Shown here piece after piece: positions 6,687-16,878 of a stretch of 64,000 nt of DNA (position 1 is the first letter of the stretch; each line of letters begins with the position of its first letter). The DNA lies in assembly GCF_016858125.1 (NCBI RefSeq), contig NZ_CP064781.1, forward strand, positions 1,364,001 to 1,428,000, written 5' to 3'. Origin of the DNA: Azospira restricta. GTDB lineage: Bacteria; Pseudomonadota; Gammaproteobacteria; Burkholderiales; Rhodocyclaceae. A model generated the notes under the pieces. The model ran no database searches and was not told where the DNA came from. It saw only the letters and a list, made by a program, of their open reading frames with translations. A program made the translations under genes and the position numbers.

Positions 6687-8617
6687 AGCGCGCGCTGGCG
6701 CGCCTGCTGCCGGCGCTGCTGGCGGCAGGCGCCGCCTCCGCCGCCTGGGCGCAGTCGCGCGCGGCGGTGCCCGAGCAGCACCGCTGGCTGACTTTCGCGG
6801 TGTTCACCGCGATCATCGCGCTGACGATGTTCGTCACCTATGTCGCGGCGCGGCGGGTGCGTACGCCGGCCGACTTCTACACCGCCGGCGGCGGCCTCTC
6901 CGGCCTGCAGAACGGCTGGGCGATCGCCGGCGACTACCTCTCCGCCGCCTCCTTCCTCGGCGTCGCCGGGCTGATCTCGCTCTGGGGCTACGACGGCTTC
7001 ATGTACTCGGTCGGCTGGCTGGTCGCCTACATCTCGGTGCTGCTGGTGATCGCCGAGCCCTGCCGCAACATCGGCAAATACACGCTCTCCGACCTCCTCG
7101 CCTACCGCAACGACCCGAAGCTGGCGCGCGTCTTCGGCGCGCTGTCGGTGATCACCGTCTCCACCTTCTACCTGGTCGCGCAGATGGTCGGCGGTGGCAT
7201 GCTGGTGAAGACGCTGATCGGCATCGACTACGAAATCTCGGTGGTCGCCGTCGGCAGCCTGATGCTCGCCTACGTGATCTTCGGCGGCATGGTGGCGACG
7301 ACCTGGGTGCAGATCATCAAGGCCGTGCTGCTGGTTGCCGCGTCGCTGCTGATGGTGGTGCTGGTGTGGCGCGACTACGGCTTCTTCGGTGGCTTCCTCG
7401 ACAGCGTCGTCGGCGACGCCCGCGTCCAGCAGCGCGTCGCGGCGATCCTCGGCGACGGCGCCGCCGGCCTCGCGCCGGCCGAGCTCGGCCAGCGCTTCCT
7501 CGAGCCGGGGCTGCTCTTCCGCTCGCCGCTCGACCAGATCTCGCTCGGCGTCGCGCTGGTCTTCGGCACCGCCGGCCTGCCGCACATCCTGATGCGCTTC
7601 TTCACCGTGCCCACCGCGCGCGCCGCGCGCAGTTCGGTGGTGTGGGCGATGGCGATCATCGGCGGCTTCTACCTGCTGACGCTGTTCCTCGGGCTCGGCG
7701 CCGCGCTCAAGGTCGGTGCGCCGGCGATCATGGACATCGACGGCGGCGGCAACATGGCCGCGCCGCTGCTCGCGCAGGCGCTCGGCGGCGGGCCGGAGAG
7801 CCTGCTCGGCAACTTCATGCTGGCCTTCGTCGCCGCGGTCGCCTTCGCCACCATCGTCGCCGTCGTCGCCGGGCTGGTGCTCGCCGCCGCTTCGGCGATC
7901 GCGCACGACCTCTACGTCGGCGTAGTCCGCGACGGCCAGGCGAGCACCGAGACGCAGGTGCGCGCCGCGCGCGTCGCCACGGTCGCCTTCGGCGTCGTCG
8001 CCATCGTCCTCGGCATCGCCGCCAAGGGGCAGAACGTCGCCCACCTGGTGGCGCTGGCCTTCGCCGTCGCCGCCTCGGCCAACTTTCCCTGCCTCTTCAT
8101 GACCCTCTTCTGGCGCCGCTGCAATACCGCCGGCATCGTCGCCGGCATGCTGGTCGGCACGCTGGCGGCGATCGGCCTGGTCCTCGTCTCGCCGAACATG
8201 ACCTACCCGAAGGCGGTCAAGGCGGCGGCGCAGCAGGTCCTCGACGAGGCGCCGCAGCGCCTGCGCGCGATCGAGACGGCGCTCGCCGCCGCCGACTTCG
8301 AGCGCGTCGAGCAGGCGAAGAAGGAGCGGGCGGCGCTCGGCCGCGCGGTGGCGCGCGCCCGCGACGAGCTCGAGCGCTACCGCCACGTCGACACCTCGCT
8401 GGTCGGGCTGGAGGCGCCGCTGTTCGAGCTGCGCAACCCGGGGCTGCTGTCGCTGCCGCTCGGCTTCCTGGCGCTGATCGTCGCCTCGCTGCTCTACCGC
8501 GACCCGCGCGCCGAGGCGATGTGGGACGAGGTGTACGTGCGCCAGAACACCGGCGCGTTGCTTGCCTCCGCCGCCCGCCTGCAGGGCGGCAACGGCCGCA
8601 GCGAAAAGAGGTTTTGA
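6683..8617 (+). CDS. Large Na+/solute symporter, ActP-related (VC_2705-like subfamily)
   Basis: SSS-family symporter of 644 residues. The core matches the first symporter ([58 protein letters not shown]). It differs by an insertion near residues 225-265 and a long charged helical insertion near 503-586, rich in Ala, Glu and Arg, between late membrane helices. A signal-like segment opens the protein. Start GTG at 6683 overlaps the previous gene by four bases. Substrate is probably a short monocarboxylate, but acetate specificity is not shown. The stop codon lies inside the -35 element of the tRNA-Phe promoter. Confidence 0.9.
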   Translation: MKRALARLLPALLAAGAASAAWAQSRAAVPEQHRWLTFAVFTAIIALTMFVTYVAARRVRTPADFYTAGGGLSGLQNGWAIAGDYLSAASFLGVAGLISLWGYDGFMYSVGWLVAYISVLLVIAEPCRNIGKYTLSDLLAYRNDPKLARVFGALSVITVSTFYLVAQMVGGGMLVKTLIGIDYEISVVAVGSLMLAYVIFGGMVATTWVQIIKAVLLVAASLLMVVLVWRDYGFFGGFLDSVVGDARVQQRVAAILGDGAAGLAPAELGQRFLEPGLLFRSPLDQISLGVALVFGTAGLPHILMRFFTVPTARAARSSVVWAMAIIGGFYLLTLFLGLGAALKVGAPAIMDIDGGGNMAAPLLAQALGGGPESLLGNFMLAFVAAVAFATIVAVVAGLVLAAASAIAHDLYVGVVRDGQASTETQVRAARVATVAFGVVAIVLGIAAKGQNVAHLVALAFAVAASANFPCLFMTLFWRRCNTAGIVAGMLVGTLAAIGLVLVSPNMTYPKAVKAAAQQVLDEAPQRLRAIETALAAADFERVEQAKKERAALGRAVARARDELERYRHVDTSLVGLEAPLFELRNPGLLSLPLGFLALIVASLLYRDPRAEAMWDEVYVRQNTGALLASAARLQGGNGRSEKRF

Positions 8618-8642
8618 CGGGCGGCGGCCGGATCGCTATAAT
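8614..8642 (+). promoter_or_regulatory. Sigma-70 promoter of tRNA-Phe
   Basis: TTGACG (8614-8619), a 17-base spacer and TATAAT (8637-8642) form a near-consensus promoter, followed by a GC-rich stretch typical of stable-RNA promoters. The -35 overlaps the stop codon of the symporter gene. Confidence 0.85.
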
Positions 8643-8656
8643 GCGCGCTTCGTTTT

Positions 8657-8732
8657 GGCCAGTTAGCTCAGTTGGTAGAGCAGCGGATTGAAAATCCGCG
8701 TGTCCGTGGTTCGATTCCGCGACTGGCCACCA
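8657..8732 (+). tRNA. tRNA-Phe (GAA)
   Basis: A 76-base tRNA with a perfect 7 bp acceptor stem (GGCCAGT, 8657-8663, with ACTGGCC, 8722-8728), discriminator A and encoded CCA (8730-8732). The D-loop GCTCAGTTGGTAGAGC, the anticodon loop TTGAAAA with anticodon GAA, and the T-loop GTTCGATTC are all standard. Confidence 0.98.
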
Positions 8733-8740
8733 GCATTCCC

Positions 8741-8770
8741 GAAGGCCCGGCGACTCGCCGGGCCTTCGTC
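8741..8770 (+). terminator. Probable terminator after tRNA-Phe
   Basis: An 11 bp perfect stem (8741-8751 with 8757-8767) and a GACTC loop, followed by GTCCTTT. The T-tract is weak, but the stem is strong and correctly placed eight bases after the tRNA. Confidence 0.65.
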
Positions 8771-8907
8771 CTTTCCGGTCCCGCAGAACCTTTCCGGCGG
8801 CCGTCGGCTCCAATCCCTGTATTTCCGAAGCGCGTGCCGCGCGGCGGCGCAGCCTGCCTGATGTCGCCGGCGGTTTTCGATGGGGGTCTTCGTTGCGGGA
8901 GGGAATC

Positions 8908-9417
8908 ATGAAAGCTGGCGTGAAGGGGTATTGGGGCGGACTGGCGTTGGCTTGTGCGTTGGCCGGCGTGCCGCCGGCGATGGCGCAGCAGGATGGCGGC
9001 GCGGCGGCGTCGCCGCAGGTCGAGCGGCGGGCGCCGGTGGTGCTGCGGCCGGCGGAGAAGACGGCGCTGCTCGCCGACATGCGCGATTACCTGAAGGGCC
9101 TGCAGGACATCTTCACGGCCCTGTCGAAGGACGACATGGCGACGGTGGCGGCGCGCGCCCGCGACATGGGGCTGATCAACGTTTACGAGACGACGCTGAT
9201 GTTCCCGACGACCTCGGGCGTCCGTTTCCGCGAACTGGCGGCGATGGTGCACGACGATTTCGAGGAGATCGCCAGGGCCGCCGAGCAGCTGCAGAAGGCG
9301 AAGAAGCCGAGCGACCGGAAGTCGAAGGAAATCCTCGGCATGCTGGCGGCGACGATGAAGCGCTGCGTCTCCTGCCACGAGAGCTACCGGCTCACCGACA
9401 TGGGGCACGCGCAGTAG
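8908..9417 (+). CDS. Cytochrome c'-like monoheme protein, periplasmic
   Basis: A protein of 169 residues with a Sec signal peptide (about 1-26, ending AMA), a mostly helical body, and a single heme-binding CVSCH at 153-157, close to the C-terminus. A C-terminal CxxCH on a four-helix bundle is the layout of cytochromes c' (NO/CO binding or electron transfer). The conserved N-terminal features of true cytochrome c' are not evident, so the family is probable rather than certain. ATG 8908 is preceded by GGGAGGGA. No operon partner: tRNA-Phe lies upstream and the sulfate transporter promoter downstream. Confidence 0.75.
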   Translation: MKAGVKGYWGGLALACALAGVPPAMAQQDGGAAASPQVERRAPVVLRPAEKTALLADMRDYLKGLQDIFTALSKDDMATVAARARDMGLINVYETTLMFPTTSGVRFRELAAMVHDDFEEIARAAEQLQKAKKPSDRKSKEILGMLAATMKRCVSCHESYRLTDMGHAQ

Positions 9418-9529
9418 GCGCACGCGGGGCGCCGGCGTTTGCCGTTCGGCCGGTGCGTGCGTGACGCCGCGCCGGAGTCCGGTGCCGGCTTTCTTCGTGT
9501 TATGTAATAAGCAAATGAAAAACGATGCT

Positions 9530-9558
9530 TTGTCGTTCTATGCCGATTCGCTTATAGT
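9530..9558 (+). promoter_or_regulatory. Sigma-70 promoter of the sulfate transporter operon
   Basis: TTGTCG (9530-9535), 17 bases, TATAGT (9553-9558). The sequence just upstream (about 9498-9525) is unusually AT-rich for this genome, as expected for a CysB-type activator site, though no defined CysB consensus can be claimed. Confidence 0.65.
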
Positions 9559-9589
9559 CGCATCCCTGCCGCCATTCCGGAGTCCGTCC

Positions 9590-10591
9590 ATGCCTGCCCT
9601 CGTCCGCCAGCTTGCCGCAGCCATCCTCGCCCTCGGCCTCGCCGTCCCGGCGTTCGCCGACCCGTCGCTGCTCAACGTCTCCTACGACGTCGCCCGCGAC
9701 TTCTACAAGGACTACAACCCGCTGTTCCAGAAATACTGGAAGGCGAAGACCGGCGAGAACCTCGAGCTGAAGCAGTCGCACGCCGGCTCGACCAAGCAGG
9801 TGCGCGCCGTCGCCGACGGGCTGGAGGCGGACGTGGTGACGATGAACCAGGCCACCGACGTCGACTTCCTCGCCGAGCGCGGGCTGGTCGCCGCCGACTA
9901 CGCGAAGAAATTCCCGACCAACGCCTCGCCCTACACCTCGACGATGGTATTCATCGTCAGGAAGGGCAACCCGAAGGGCTTCAAGGACTGGAGCGACCTC
10001 GCCAAACCGGGCGTGCAGGTGATCCTGCCGCACCCGAAGAACACCGGCAACGGCCGCTATTCCTACCTCGCCGCGTGGGGCTATGCATTGAAGCAGCCGG
10101 GCGGCAGCGACGCGACGGCCAAGGACTTCGTCGGCAAGCTGCTGAAGAACGCACCGCTGTTCGCCGCCGGCGGCCGCGACGCGACGACCACCTTCATGCA
10201 GCGCCGCATCGGCGACGTGCTGGTCACCTTCGAGTCGGAAGCCGAGCTGATCGCCAGGGAATTCGGCCGCGGCGAGTTCGAGGTCGTCTATCCCTCGCTG
10301 TCGATCCTGACCGAATTCCCGGTCGCCGTCGTCGAGAAGGTGGTCGACAAGAAGGGCACGCGCAAGCAGGCGCAGGCCTACCTCGAGTACCTGTGGTCGA
10401 AGGAAGGCCAGGAGAACGCCGCGCAGAACTACCTGCGCCCGCGCGACGCCGAGCTCTTGAAGAAGTACGCCGCGCAGTTCCCGCCGATCAAGACCTTCTC
10501 CGTCGACGAAGTCTTCGGCGGCTGGAGCAAGGCCTTCCCGGCGCACTTCAAGGACGGCGGCTCGTTCGACCAGATCTACCAGGTGAAATAA
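9590..10591 (+). CDS. sbp: Sulfate/thiosulfate ABC transporter, periplasmic binding protein
   Basis: A protein of 333 residues with a signal peptide (about 1-23). The mature part begins with the family motif LLNVSYDVARDFYKDYN and contains SHAGSTKQVRAV, DVVTMNQATDVD and GGRDATTTFMQRRIGDVLVTFESEAEL, all typical of Sbp/CysP sulfate-binding proteins. It delivers sulfate (or thiosulfate) to the CysTWA transporter encoded downstream. ATG 9590 directly follows the promoter; more upstream in-frame starts would overlap the -10. The gene is separated from cysT by a stem-loop. Confidence 0.94.
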   Translation: MPALVRQLAAAILALGLAVPAFADPSLLNVSYDVARDFYKDYNPLFQKYWKAKTGENLELKQSHAGSTKQVRAVADGLEADVVTMNQATDVDFLAERGLVAADYAKKFPTNASPYTSTMVFIVRKGNPKGFKDWSDLAKPGVQVILPHPKNTGNGRYSYLAAWGYALKQPGGSDATAKDFVGKLLKNAPLFAAGGRDATTTFMQRRIGDVLVTFESEAELIAREFGRGEFEVVYPSLSILTEFPVAVVEKVVDKKGTRKQAQAYLEYLWSKEGQENAAQNYLRPRDAELLKKYAAQFPPIKTFSVDEVFGGWSKAFPAHFKDGGSFDQIYQVK

Positions 10592-10607
10592 CAGGAACCA
10601 CCCGACC

Positions 10608-10635
10608 GGCGCCGCCACGCAGCGGTGCCGGCGCC
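10608..10635 (+). other. Stem-loop between sbp and cysT
   Basis: GGCGCCG (10608-10614) can pair with CGGCGCC (10629-10635) around a 14-base loop, followed by TCTT. Stem-loops after the binding-protein gene are common in ABC operons and allow it to be expressed above the membrane components, by partial termination or mRNA protection (established for such operons; inferred here). Confidence 0.45.
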
Positions 10636-10647
10636 TCTTGACCGCTC

Positions 10648-11484
10648 ATGGCCTCCACTTCGCATCGCGTGCTGCCCGGCTTCGGCCTCTCGCTCGGCTA
10701 CACGCTCGTCTACCTCTCGCTGCTGGTGCTGATCCCGCTCGGCGGTCTGATCCTCAAGGCGGGTACGCTGACCATCGCCGAGTTCTGGCAGATCGCCACC
10801 ACCGAGCAGGCGCTGGCCTCGTACCGCGTCACCTTCGGCGCCTCGTTCGTCGCGGCGGCGATCAACGCCGTCTTCGGGCTGGTCGTCGCCTGGGTGCTGG
10901 TGCGCTACCCGTTCCCGGGCAAGAGCCTGGTCGATGCCTTCGTCGACCTGCCCTTCGCGCTGCCGACGGCGGTCGCCGGCATCACGCTGGCCACGCTCTA
11001 CGCCGGCAACGGCTGGATCGGCCGCCACCTCGAGCCGCTCGGAATCAAGATCGCCTACACGCCGTACGGCATCGTCGTCGCGCTCGCCTTCGTCACGCTG
11101 CCGTTCATCGTGCGCACGCTGCAGCCGGTGATCGAGGACATCGAGCCGGAGGTCGAGGAGGCCGCCGCGTCGCTCGGCGCGTCGCGGCTGCAGACCTTCG
11201 TCAAGGTCATTTTCCCGGCGATCTTCCCGGCCTTGCTGACCGGCTTCACGCTCGCCTTCTCGCGCGCCATCGGCGAATTCGGATCGGTCATCTTCATCGC
11301 CGGCAACATGCCGATGATTTCCGAGATCACGCCGCTCTTGATCATCGCCAAGCTCGAGCAGCAGGACGTCGTCGGCGCCACCGCGCTGGCGGTGGTCATG
11401 CTGGTCATCTCCTTCGCCATGCTGCTGACGATCAACGCGCTGCAATGGTGGGCGGCGAACCGGCACAAGGGGAGGGCGGCATGA
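10648..11484 (+). CDS. cysT: Sulfate ABC transporter permease CysT (CysU)
   Basis: An inner-membrane permease of 278 residues with about six membrane helices. It carries the CysA-coupling EAA loop (EEAAASLGASRLQTFVKVIFP) and the sequence DLPFALPTAVAGITLATLY typical of CysT. It forms the sulfate channel with CysW. The C-terminus overlaps the cysW start by four bases (ATGA), so the two are translationally coupled. Confidence 0.94.
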   Translation: MASTSHRVLPGFGLSLGYTLVYLSLLVLIPLGGLILKAGTLTIAEFWQIATTEQALASYRVTFGASFVAAAINAVFGLVVAWVLVRYPFPGKSLVDAFVDLPFALPTAVAGITLATLYAGNGWIGRHLEPLGIKIAYTPYGIVVALAFVTLPFIVRTLQPVIEDIEPEVEEAAASLGASRLQTFVKVIFPAIFPALLTGFTLAFSRAIGEFGSVIFIAGNMPMISEITPLLIIAKLEQQDVVGATALAVVMLVISFAMLLTINALQWWAANRHKGRAA

Positions 11485-12347
11485 CCTTCCGCAAGGCCAA
11501 CGCCGAACCGAAATGGGTGCGCCGGGCGCTGACCGCGGTCGCCCTCGGCTTCCTCGCGCTGTTCCTCGGCCTGCCGCTGGTCGCCGTCTTCGTCGAGGCG
11601 CTCGCCGCCGGCGTGCCGGCCTACCTCGCCGCGCTGGTCGAGCCGGAGACGCGGCACGCGGTGCTGCTGTCGCTGCTGATCGCCTTCGTCGTGCTGCCGT
11701 TCAACGTGCTCTTCGGCGTCGCCGCGGCGTGGGCCATCGCGCGCTTCGACTTCCGCGGCAAGAGCCTGCTGGTGACGCTGATCGACCTGCCGTTCGCGGT
11801 CTCGCCGGTGGTCGCCGGCATGCTCTTCATCCTGCTCTTCGGCGCCCGCGGCTGGTTCGGGCCGTGGCTCTCCGCGCACGACTTCAAGATCATCTTCGCC
11901 GTGCCCGGCATGATCCTGGCGACGCTGTTCATTACCTTCCCCTTCGTCGCGCGCGAGCTGATCCCGCTGATGCAGACGCAGGGCAAGGACGAGGAGGAGG
12001 CCGCCGTCTCGCTCGGCGCCTCGGGCTGGCAGATGTTCTGGCGGGTGACGCTGCCGAACATCAAGTGGGGCCTGCTGTACGGCGTGATCCTCGCCAACGC
12101 GCGCGCGCTCGGCGAGTTCGGCGCAGTGTCGGTGGTCTCCGGCCACATCCGCGGCGAGACCAACACGCTGCCACTGCACGTCGAGATCCTCTACAACGAG
12201 TACAACGCGGTCGGCGCCTTCGCCGCCGCCTCGGTGCTGGCGCTGCTGGCGCTGGTGACGCTGGTCGCGAAGACCGTCGTCGAGTGGCGCATGCACAAGG
12301 AAACACAAATGCTGGAGGCGGACCTGCCGCCGGAGAAAACACAGTGA
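11481..12347 (+). CDS. cysW: Sulfate ABC transporter permease CysW
   Basis: A permease of 288 residues paralogous to CysT, with six membrane helices, [20 protein letters not shown] and the EAA loop [22 protein letters not shown]. The motif [29 protein letters not shown] is distinctive for CysW. It pairs with CysT and the ATPase CysA. Start ATG 11481 overlaps the cysT stop. The tail is slightly extended and charged compared with short family members. Confidence 0.94.
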   Translation: MTFRKANAEPKWVRRALTAVALGFLALFLGLPLVAVFVEALAAGVPAYLAALVEPETRHAVLLSLLIAFVVLPFNVLFGVAAAWAIARFDFRGKSLLVTLIDLPFAVSPVVAGMLFILLFGARGWFGPWLSAHDFKIIFAVPGMILATLFITFPFVARELIPLMQTQGKDEEEAAVSLGASGWQMFWRVTLPNIKWGLLYGVILANARALGEFGAVSVVSGHIRGETNTLPLHVEILYNEYNAVGAFAAASVLALLALVTLVAKTVVEWRMHKETQMLEADLPPEKTQ

Positions 12348-12357
12348 GAAGCGCGCA

Positions 12358-13437
<1,080 letters not shown>

Positions 13438-13471
13438 GCGGGCATCTGATCGGGACCGCCGCGCACGCCCC

Positions 13472-13515
13472 TTGACCTGCGTCAGAACGGGGCGGGGAGG
13501 GGCGAATGCTATAAT
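13472..13515 (+). promoter_or_regulatory. hemA promoter with FNR-type box
   Basis: TTGAC-CTGC-GTCAG (13472-13485) matches nine of ten conserved positions of an FNR/ANR-type site (TTGAY-N4-RTCAA). Its centre lies about 31 bases before the -10 TATAAT (13510-13515), putting it near -42 relative to the start, the class II activator position. No -35 is present at the normal distance. Anaerobic control of hemA by ANR is known in Pseudomonas; here it is inferred. Confidence 0.55.
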
Positions 13516-13547
13516 CCGCCCCCATCTCCCCCAGGGTCTTTTCGCGC

Positions 13548-14801
13548 ATGGCGCTGTTTACGCTCGGCATCAACCACCATACCGCTCCGCTGTCCGTGCG
13601 CGAGCAGGTGGCCTTCAACGCCGACAAGCTCTCCCATGCGCTCGCCGACCTGACGCGGGCGAAGGTGGTGCGCGAGGCGGCGATCCTGTCGACCTGCAAC
13701 CGCACCGAGATCTACTGCGCCGCTGACGATCCGGAAACGGCGATCCAGTGGCTGGCGCAGTACCACGCCATCGACCGCGGCGTGATCCAGCCCTACGTCT
13801 ATACGCTGCCGCAGCGCGAGGCGATCCGCCACGCCTTCCGCGTCGCCTCCGGCCTCGACTCGATGGTCATCGGCGAGCCGCAGATCCTCGGCCAGATGAA
13901 GGACGCGGTGCGCACCGCCGAGGAGGCCGGCACGCTCGGCACGCACCTGCACAAGATGTTCCAGCGCGCCTTCGCGGTGGCCAAGGAGGTGCGCTCGACC
14001 ACCGCCATCGGCGCCAACATCGTGTCGATGGCCGCCGCCGGCGTGCATCTCGCCGAGCGCATCTTCGAGAACATCGCCGACCAGCGCATCCTCTTCGTCG
14101 GCGCCGGCGAGATGATCGAGTTGTGCGCCGCGCACTTCGCCGCCAAGCAGCCGAAGGAACTGGTCATCGCCAACCGCACGCTGGAGCGCGGCCGCGCGCT
14201 GGCCGAGCGCTTCGGCGGCGCGGTCATCCGCCTCGACGAGATCGGCGACCGCCTCGGCCACTTCGACATCGTCGTCGCCTGCACCGCGAGCCCGCTGCCG
14301 ATCATCGGCCTCGGCATGGTCGAGCGCGCGATCAAGTCGCGCCGCCACCGGCCGATGTTCATGGTCGACCTGGCCGTGCCGCGCGATATCGAGATCGAGG
14401 TCGGCGAGCTCGACGACGTCTTCCTCTACTCGGTCGACGACCTCGCGCAGGTCGTCGAGTCCGGCCTCGAATCCCGCCAGGCGGCGGTGGTCGAGGCCGA
14501 GGCGATCATCGCCGCGCAGGTCGACACCTTCATCGCCTGGCTGGAGACGCGCGACACGGTGCCGCTGATCCGCACGCTGCGCGATTCGGCCGAGCGCATG
14601 CGCCGGCACGAGATGGAGCACGCGCTGAAGCTGCTGGCCAAGGGCGAGAATCCGGAAAAGGTGCTCGACCAGCTGGCGCACCGGCTGACCAACAAGTTCC
14701 TGCACGCGCCGACGCAGGCGCTCAATGCGGCCGACGCCGGTGACCGCGAGGCGCTGCGCCACGCCGCGACGCGCCTCTTCCACCTGCACGACGGCGAGTA
14801 G
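13548..14801 (+). CDS. hemA: Glutamyl-tRNA reductase
   Basis: A protein of 417 residues, the usual length. It reduces glutamyl-tRNA to glutamate-1-semialdehyde, the committed step of C5-pathway tetrapyrrole synthesis. The catalytic Cys is residue 50 in [22 protein letters not shown] and the NADPH-binding GAGEMIE are present, and the C-terminal helical dimerisation region is complete. First gene of a hemA-prfA-prmC cluster, the same order as in E. coli. The promoter carries an FNR-type box, fitting extra heme demand under low oxygen. Confidence 0.97.
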   Translation: MALFTLGINHHTAPLSVREQVAFNADKLSHALADLTRAKVVREAAILSTCNRTEIYCAADDPETAIQWLAQYHAIDRGVIQPYVYTLPQREAIRHAFRVASGLDSMVIGEPQILGQMKDAVRTAEEAGTLGTHLHKMFQRAFAVAKEVRSTTAIGANIVSMAAAGVHLAERIFENIADQRILFVGAGEMIELCAAHFAAKQPKELVIANRTLERGRALAERFGGAVIRLDEIGDRLGHFDIVVACTASPLPIIGLGMVERAIKSRRHRPMFMVDLAVPRDIEIEVGELDDVFLYSVDDLAQVVESGLESRQAAVVEAEAIIAAQVDTFIAWLETRDTVPLIRTLRDSAERMRRHEMEHALKLLAKGENPEKVLDQLAHRLTNKFLHAPTQALNAADAGDREALRHAATRLFHLHDGE

Positions 14802-14849
14802 CGGCGCCCGCCGGCGCTGCTACCTGTCCGTTCACCCGTCCCCGATCCC

Positions 14850-15938
14850 ATGAAGCAAAGCATCCGCGACAAGCTCGATCACCTCGCCGGCCGCCTCGAA
14901 GAGGTCGACCTGCTGCTCGCCAGCGGCGACACCGCGCGCGACATGGACCAGTTCCGCAAGCTGTCGCGCGAGCGCGCCGAGATCGAGCCGGTGGTCGCGC
15001 TGTTCGCCGACTACCGCAAGGCCGAGGGCGATCTTGCGGAGGCCGAGGCGATGCTGTCCGACCCGGACATGAAGGACTTCGCGGAAGAAGAGATGAAGGC
15101 TGCCAAGGCACGCTTGCCGGTGCTGGAAACCGAGCTGCAGAAGCTCTTGCTGCCGAAGGACCCCAACGACGAGCGCAACGTCATCCTCGAAATCCGCGCC
15201 GGCACCGGCGGCGAGGAGTCGGCGCTGTTCGCCGGCAGCCTGTTCCGCATGTACGCCCGCTACGCCGAGCGCCAGCGCTGGCAGGTCGAGGTCATGTCGT
15301 CGTCCGAATCGGACCTCGGCGGCTACAAGGAAATCATCGCCCGCATCGTCGCAACAGGTGGCCAGGGCGCCTACTCGAAACTGAAGTTCGAGTCCGGCGG
15401 CCACCGCGTGCAGCGCGTGCCGGAGACCGAGGCGCAGGGGCGCATCCACACGTCCGCGTGCACCGTCGCGGTGATGCCGGAAGCCGACGAGATCGAGGAG
15501 GTGCAGATCAACGCCGCCGACCTGCGCGTCGACACCTTCCGCGCCTCCGGCGCCGGCGGCCAGCACATCAACAAGACCGACTCGGCGGTGCGCCTGACGC
15601 ACCTGCCGACCGGCATCGTCGTCGAATGTCAGGACGGCCGCTCGCAGCACCAGAACAAGGCGCAGGCGATGCGCGTGCTGGCCGCGCGCATCAACGACGC
15701 ACAGCTGCGCGCGGCGCAGGCCAAGGAGGCGGCGCAGCGCAAGAGCCTGGTCGGCAGCGGCGACCGTTCCGAGCGCATCCGCACCTACAATTTCCCGCAG
15801 GGGCGCGTCACCGACCACCGCATCAACCTGACGCTGTACAAGATCGACGCGATCATGGACGGCGACCTGGACGAACTGCTCACCGCGCTGACCACCGAGC
15901 ACCAGGCCGAGCAGCTGGCGGCGCTGGCGGAGGAGTGA
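14850..15938 (+). CDS. prfA: Peptide chain release factor 1
   Basis: RF1 of 362 residues that terminates translation at UAA and UAG. The GGQ catalytic motif is at 236-238 ([11 protein letters not shown]), [11 protein letters not shown] lies in the N-terminal part, and [14 protein letters not shown] and [17 protein letters not shown] occur downstream. It sits between hemA and prmC; its stop overlaps the prmC start by one base (TGATG), coupling it to the enzyme that methylates its GGQ glutamine. Confidence 0.97.
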   Translation: MKQSIRDKLDHLAGRLEEVDLLLASGDTARDMDQFRKLSRERAEIEPVVALFADYRKAEGDLAEAEAMLSDPDMKDFAEEEMKAAKARLPVLETELQKLLLPKDPNDERNVILEIRAGTGGEESALFAGSLFRMYARYAERQRWQVEVMSSSESDLGGYKEIIARIVATGGQGAYSKLKFESGGHRVQRVPETEAQGRIHTSACTVAVMPEADEIEEVQINAADLRVDTFRASGAGGQHINKTDSAVRLTHLPTGIVVECQDGRSQHQNKAQAMRVLAARINDAQLRAAQAKEAAQRKSLVGSGDRSERIRTYNFPQGRVTDHRINLTLYKIDAIMDGDLDELLTALTTEHQAEQLAALAEE

Positions 15939-16780
15939 TGAGCGCGCCGGCGGCCCAGACCATCCGCGCCGCGGTCGAGCAGGTCCGCCGCCGGGTGCCG
16001 CGCCTCGATGCGCGCCTCTTGATGCAGCACCTGCTCGGCATCACGCACGCACAGTTCCTCGCCGATCCCGACCGCCGGCTGTCCGGCGAGCAGATCGAGG
16101 CCTTCATGACGCTGGTGCTGCGCCGCGAGCGCGGCGAGCCGGTCGCCTACCTGGTCGGCGAGAAAGATTTCTACAGCCGCAGCTTCAAGGTCACGCCGGC
16201 CGTGCTGATCCCGCGCCCGGACACCGAGCTGATCGTCACGCTGGCGCTCAAGAGGCTGCAGACGCTGGCCTGGCCGCGCGTGCTCGACCTCGGCACCGGC
16301 AGCGGCGCGATCGCGGTGACCCTCGCTTGCGAGCATCCGGAGGCGGCGGTGCTCGCCGTCGACGTGTCGCCGGCGGCGCTGGCGGTGGCCCGCGAGAACG
16401 CCGCGCGCCTCGGCGGCAAGGTCGGCTTCGTCGAGAGCGACTGGTTCTCGGCGCTTGCCGACGAGCGCTTCGACCTGATCGTCGCCAACCCGCCCTACGT
16501 CGCCGCGCGCGACCCGCACCTCTCGCAGGACGGCCTGCCCTTCGAACCCGACCTGGCGCTGACCGACGGCGCTGACGGCCTCTCCTGCATCCGCCGCATC
16601 GTCGCCGAGGCGCCGGCGCACCTCGTCCCCGGCGGCCTGCTGCTGATCGAGCACGGTTACGACCAGGGCGCGGCGGTGCGTGCGCTGCTCGCCGCCGGGC
16701 CGTTCGCCGACGTCTGCACCTGGCAGGACCTCTCCGGCAACGACCGCGTCAGCGGCGGCTGTCTCGCCGCCGTCGCCTGA
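15938..16780 (+). CDS. prmC: Release factor glutamine methyltransferase
   Basis: A protein of 280 residues that methylates the glutamine of the GGQ motif in RF1 and RF2. The SAM-binding motif DLGTGSG is at 117-123 and the catalytic NPPY at 184-187. A helical N-terminal domain (about 1-85) precedes the Rossmann fold. ATG 15938 overlaps the prfA stop. Confidence 0.96.
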   Translation: MSAPAAQTIRAAVEQVRRRVPRLDARLLMQHLLGITHAQFLADPDRRLSGEQIEAFMTLVLRRERGEPVAYLVGEKDFYSRSFKVTPAVLIPRPDTELIVTLALKRLQTLAWPRVLDLGTGSGAIAVTLACEHPEAAVLAVDVSPAALAVARENAARLGGKVGFVESDWFSALADERFDLIVANPPYVAARDPHLSQDGLPFEPDLALTDGADGLSCIRRIVAEAPAHLVPGGLLLIEHGYDQGAAVRALLAAGPFADVCTWQDLSGNDRVSGGCLAAVA

Positions 16781-16800
16781 CGTGCCGGCGGGGGCGTCTC

Positions 16801-16842
16801 TTGATCGCGGTCAAGGTTCGTTCCCGCGGCCGCGCTTAAGCT
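16801..16842 (+). promoter_or_regulatory. FNR-type box and promoter of the PilZ gene
   Basis: TTGAT-CGCG-GTCAA (16801-16814) fits the FNR/ANR/DNR consensus at every conserved position. A weak -10, TAAGCT (16837-16842), lies about 30 bases from the box centre, the class II distance also seen at 13472 and 30220. The box follows the prmC stop by 20 bases, so the PilZ gene can be transcribed separately. Confidence 0.6.
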
Positions 16843-16878
16843 TGCGCCGTCCGCAACTCTGCCCGAGCGCCTCGCTTC

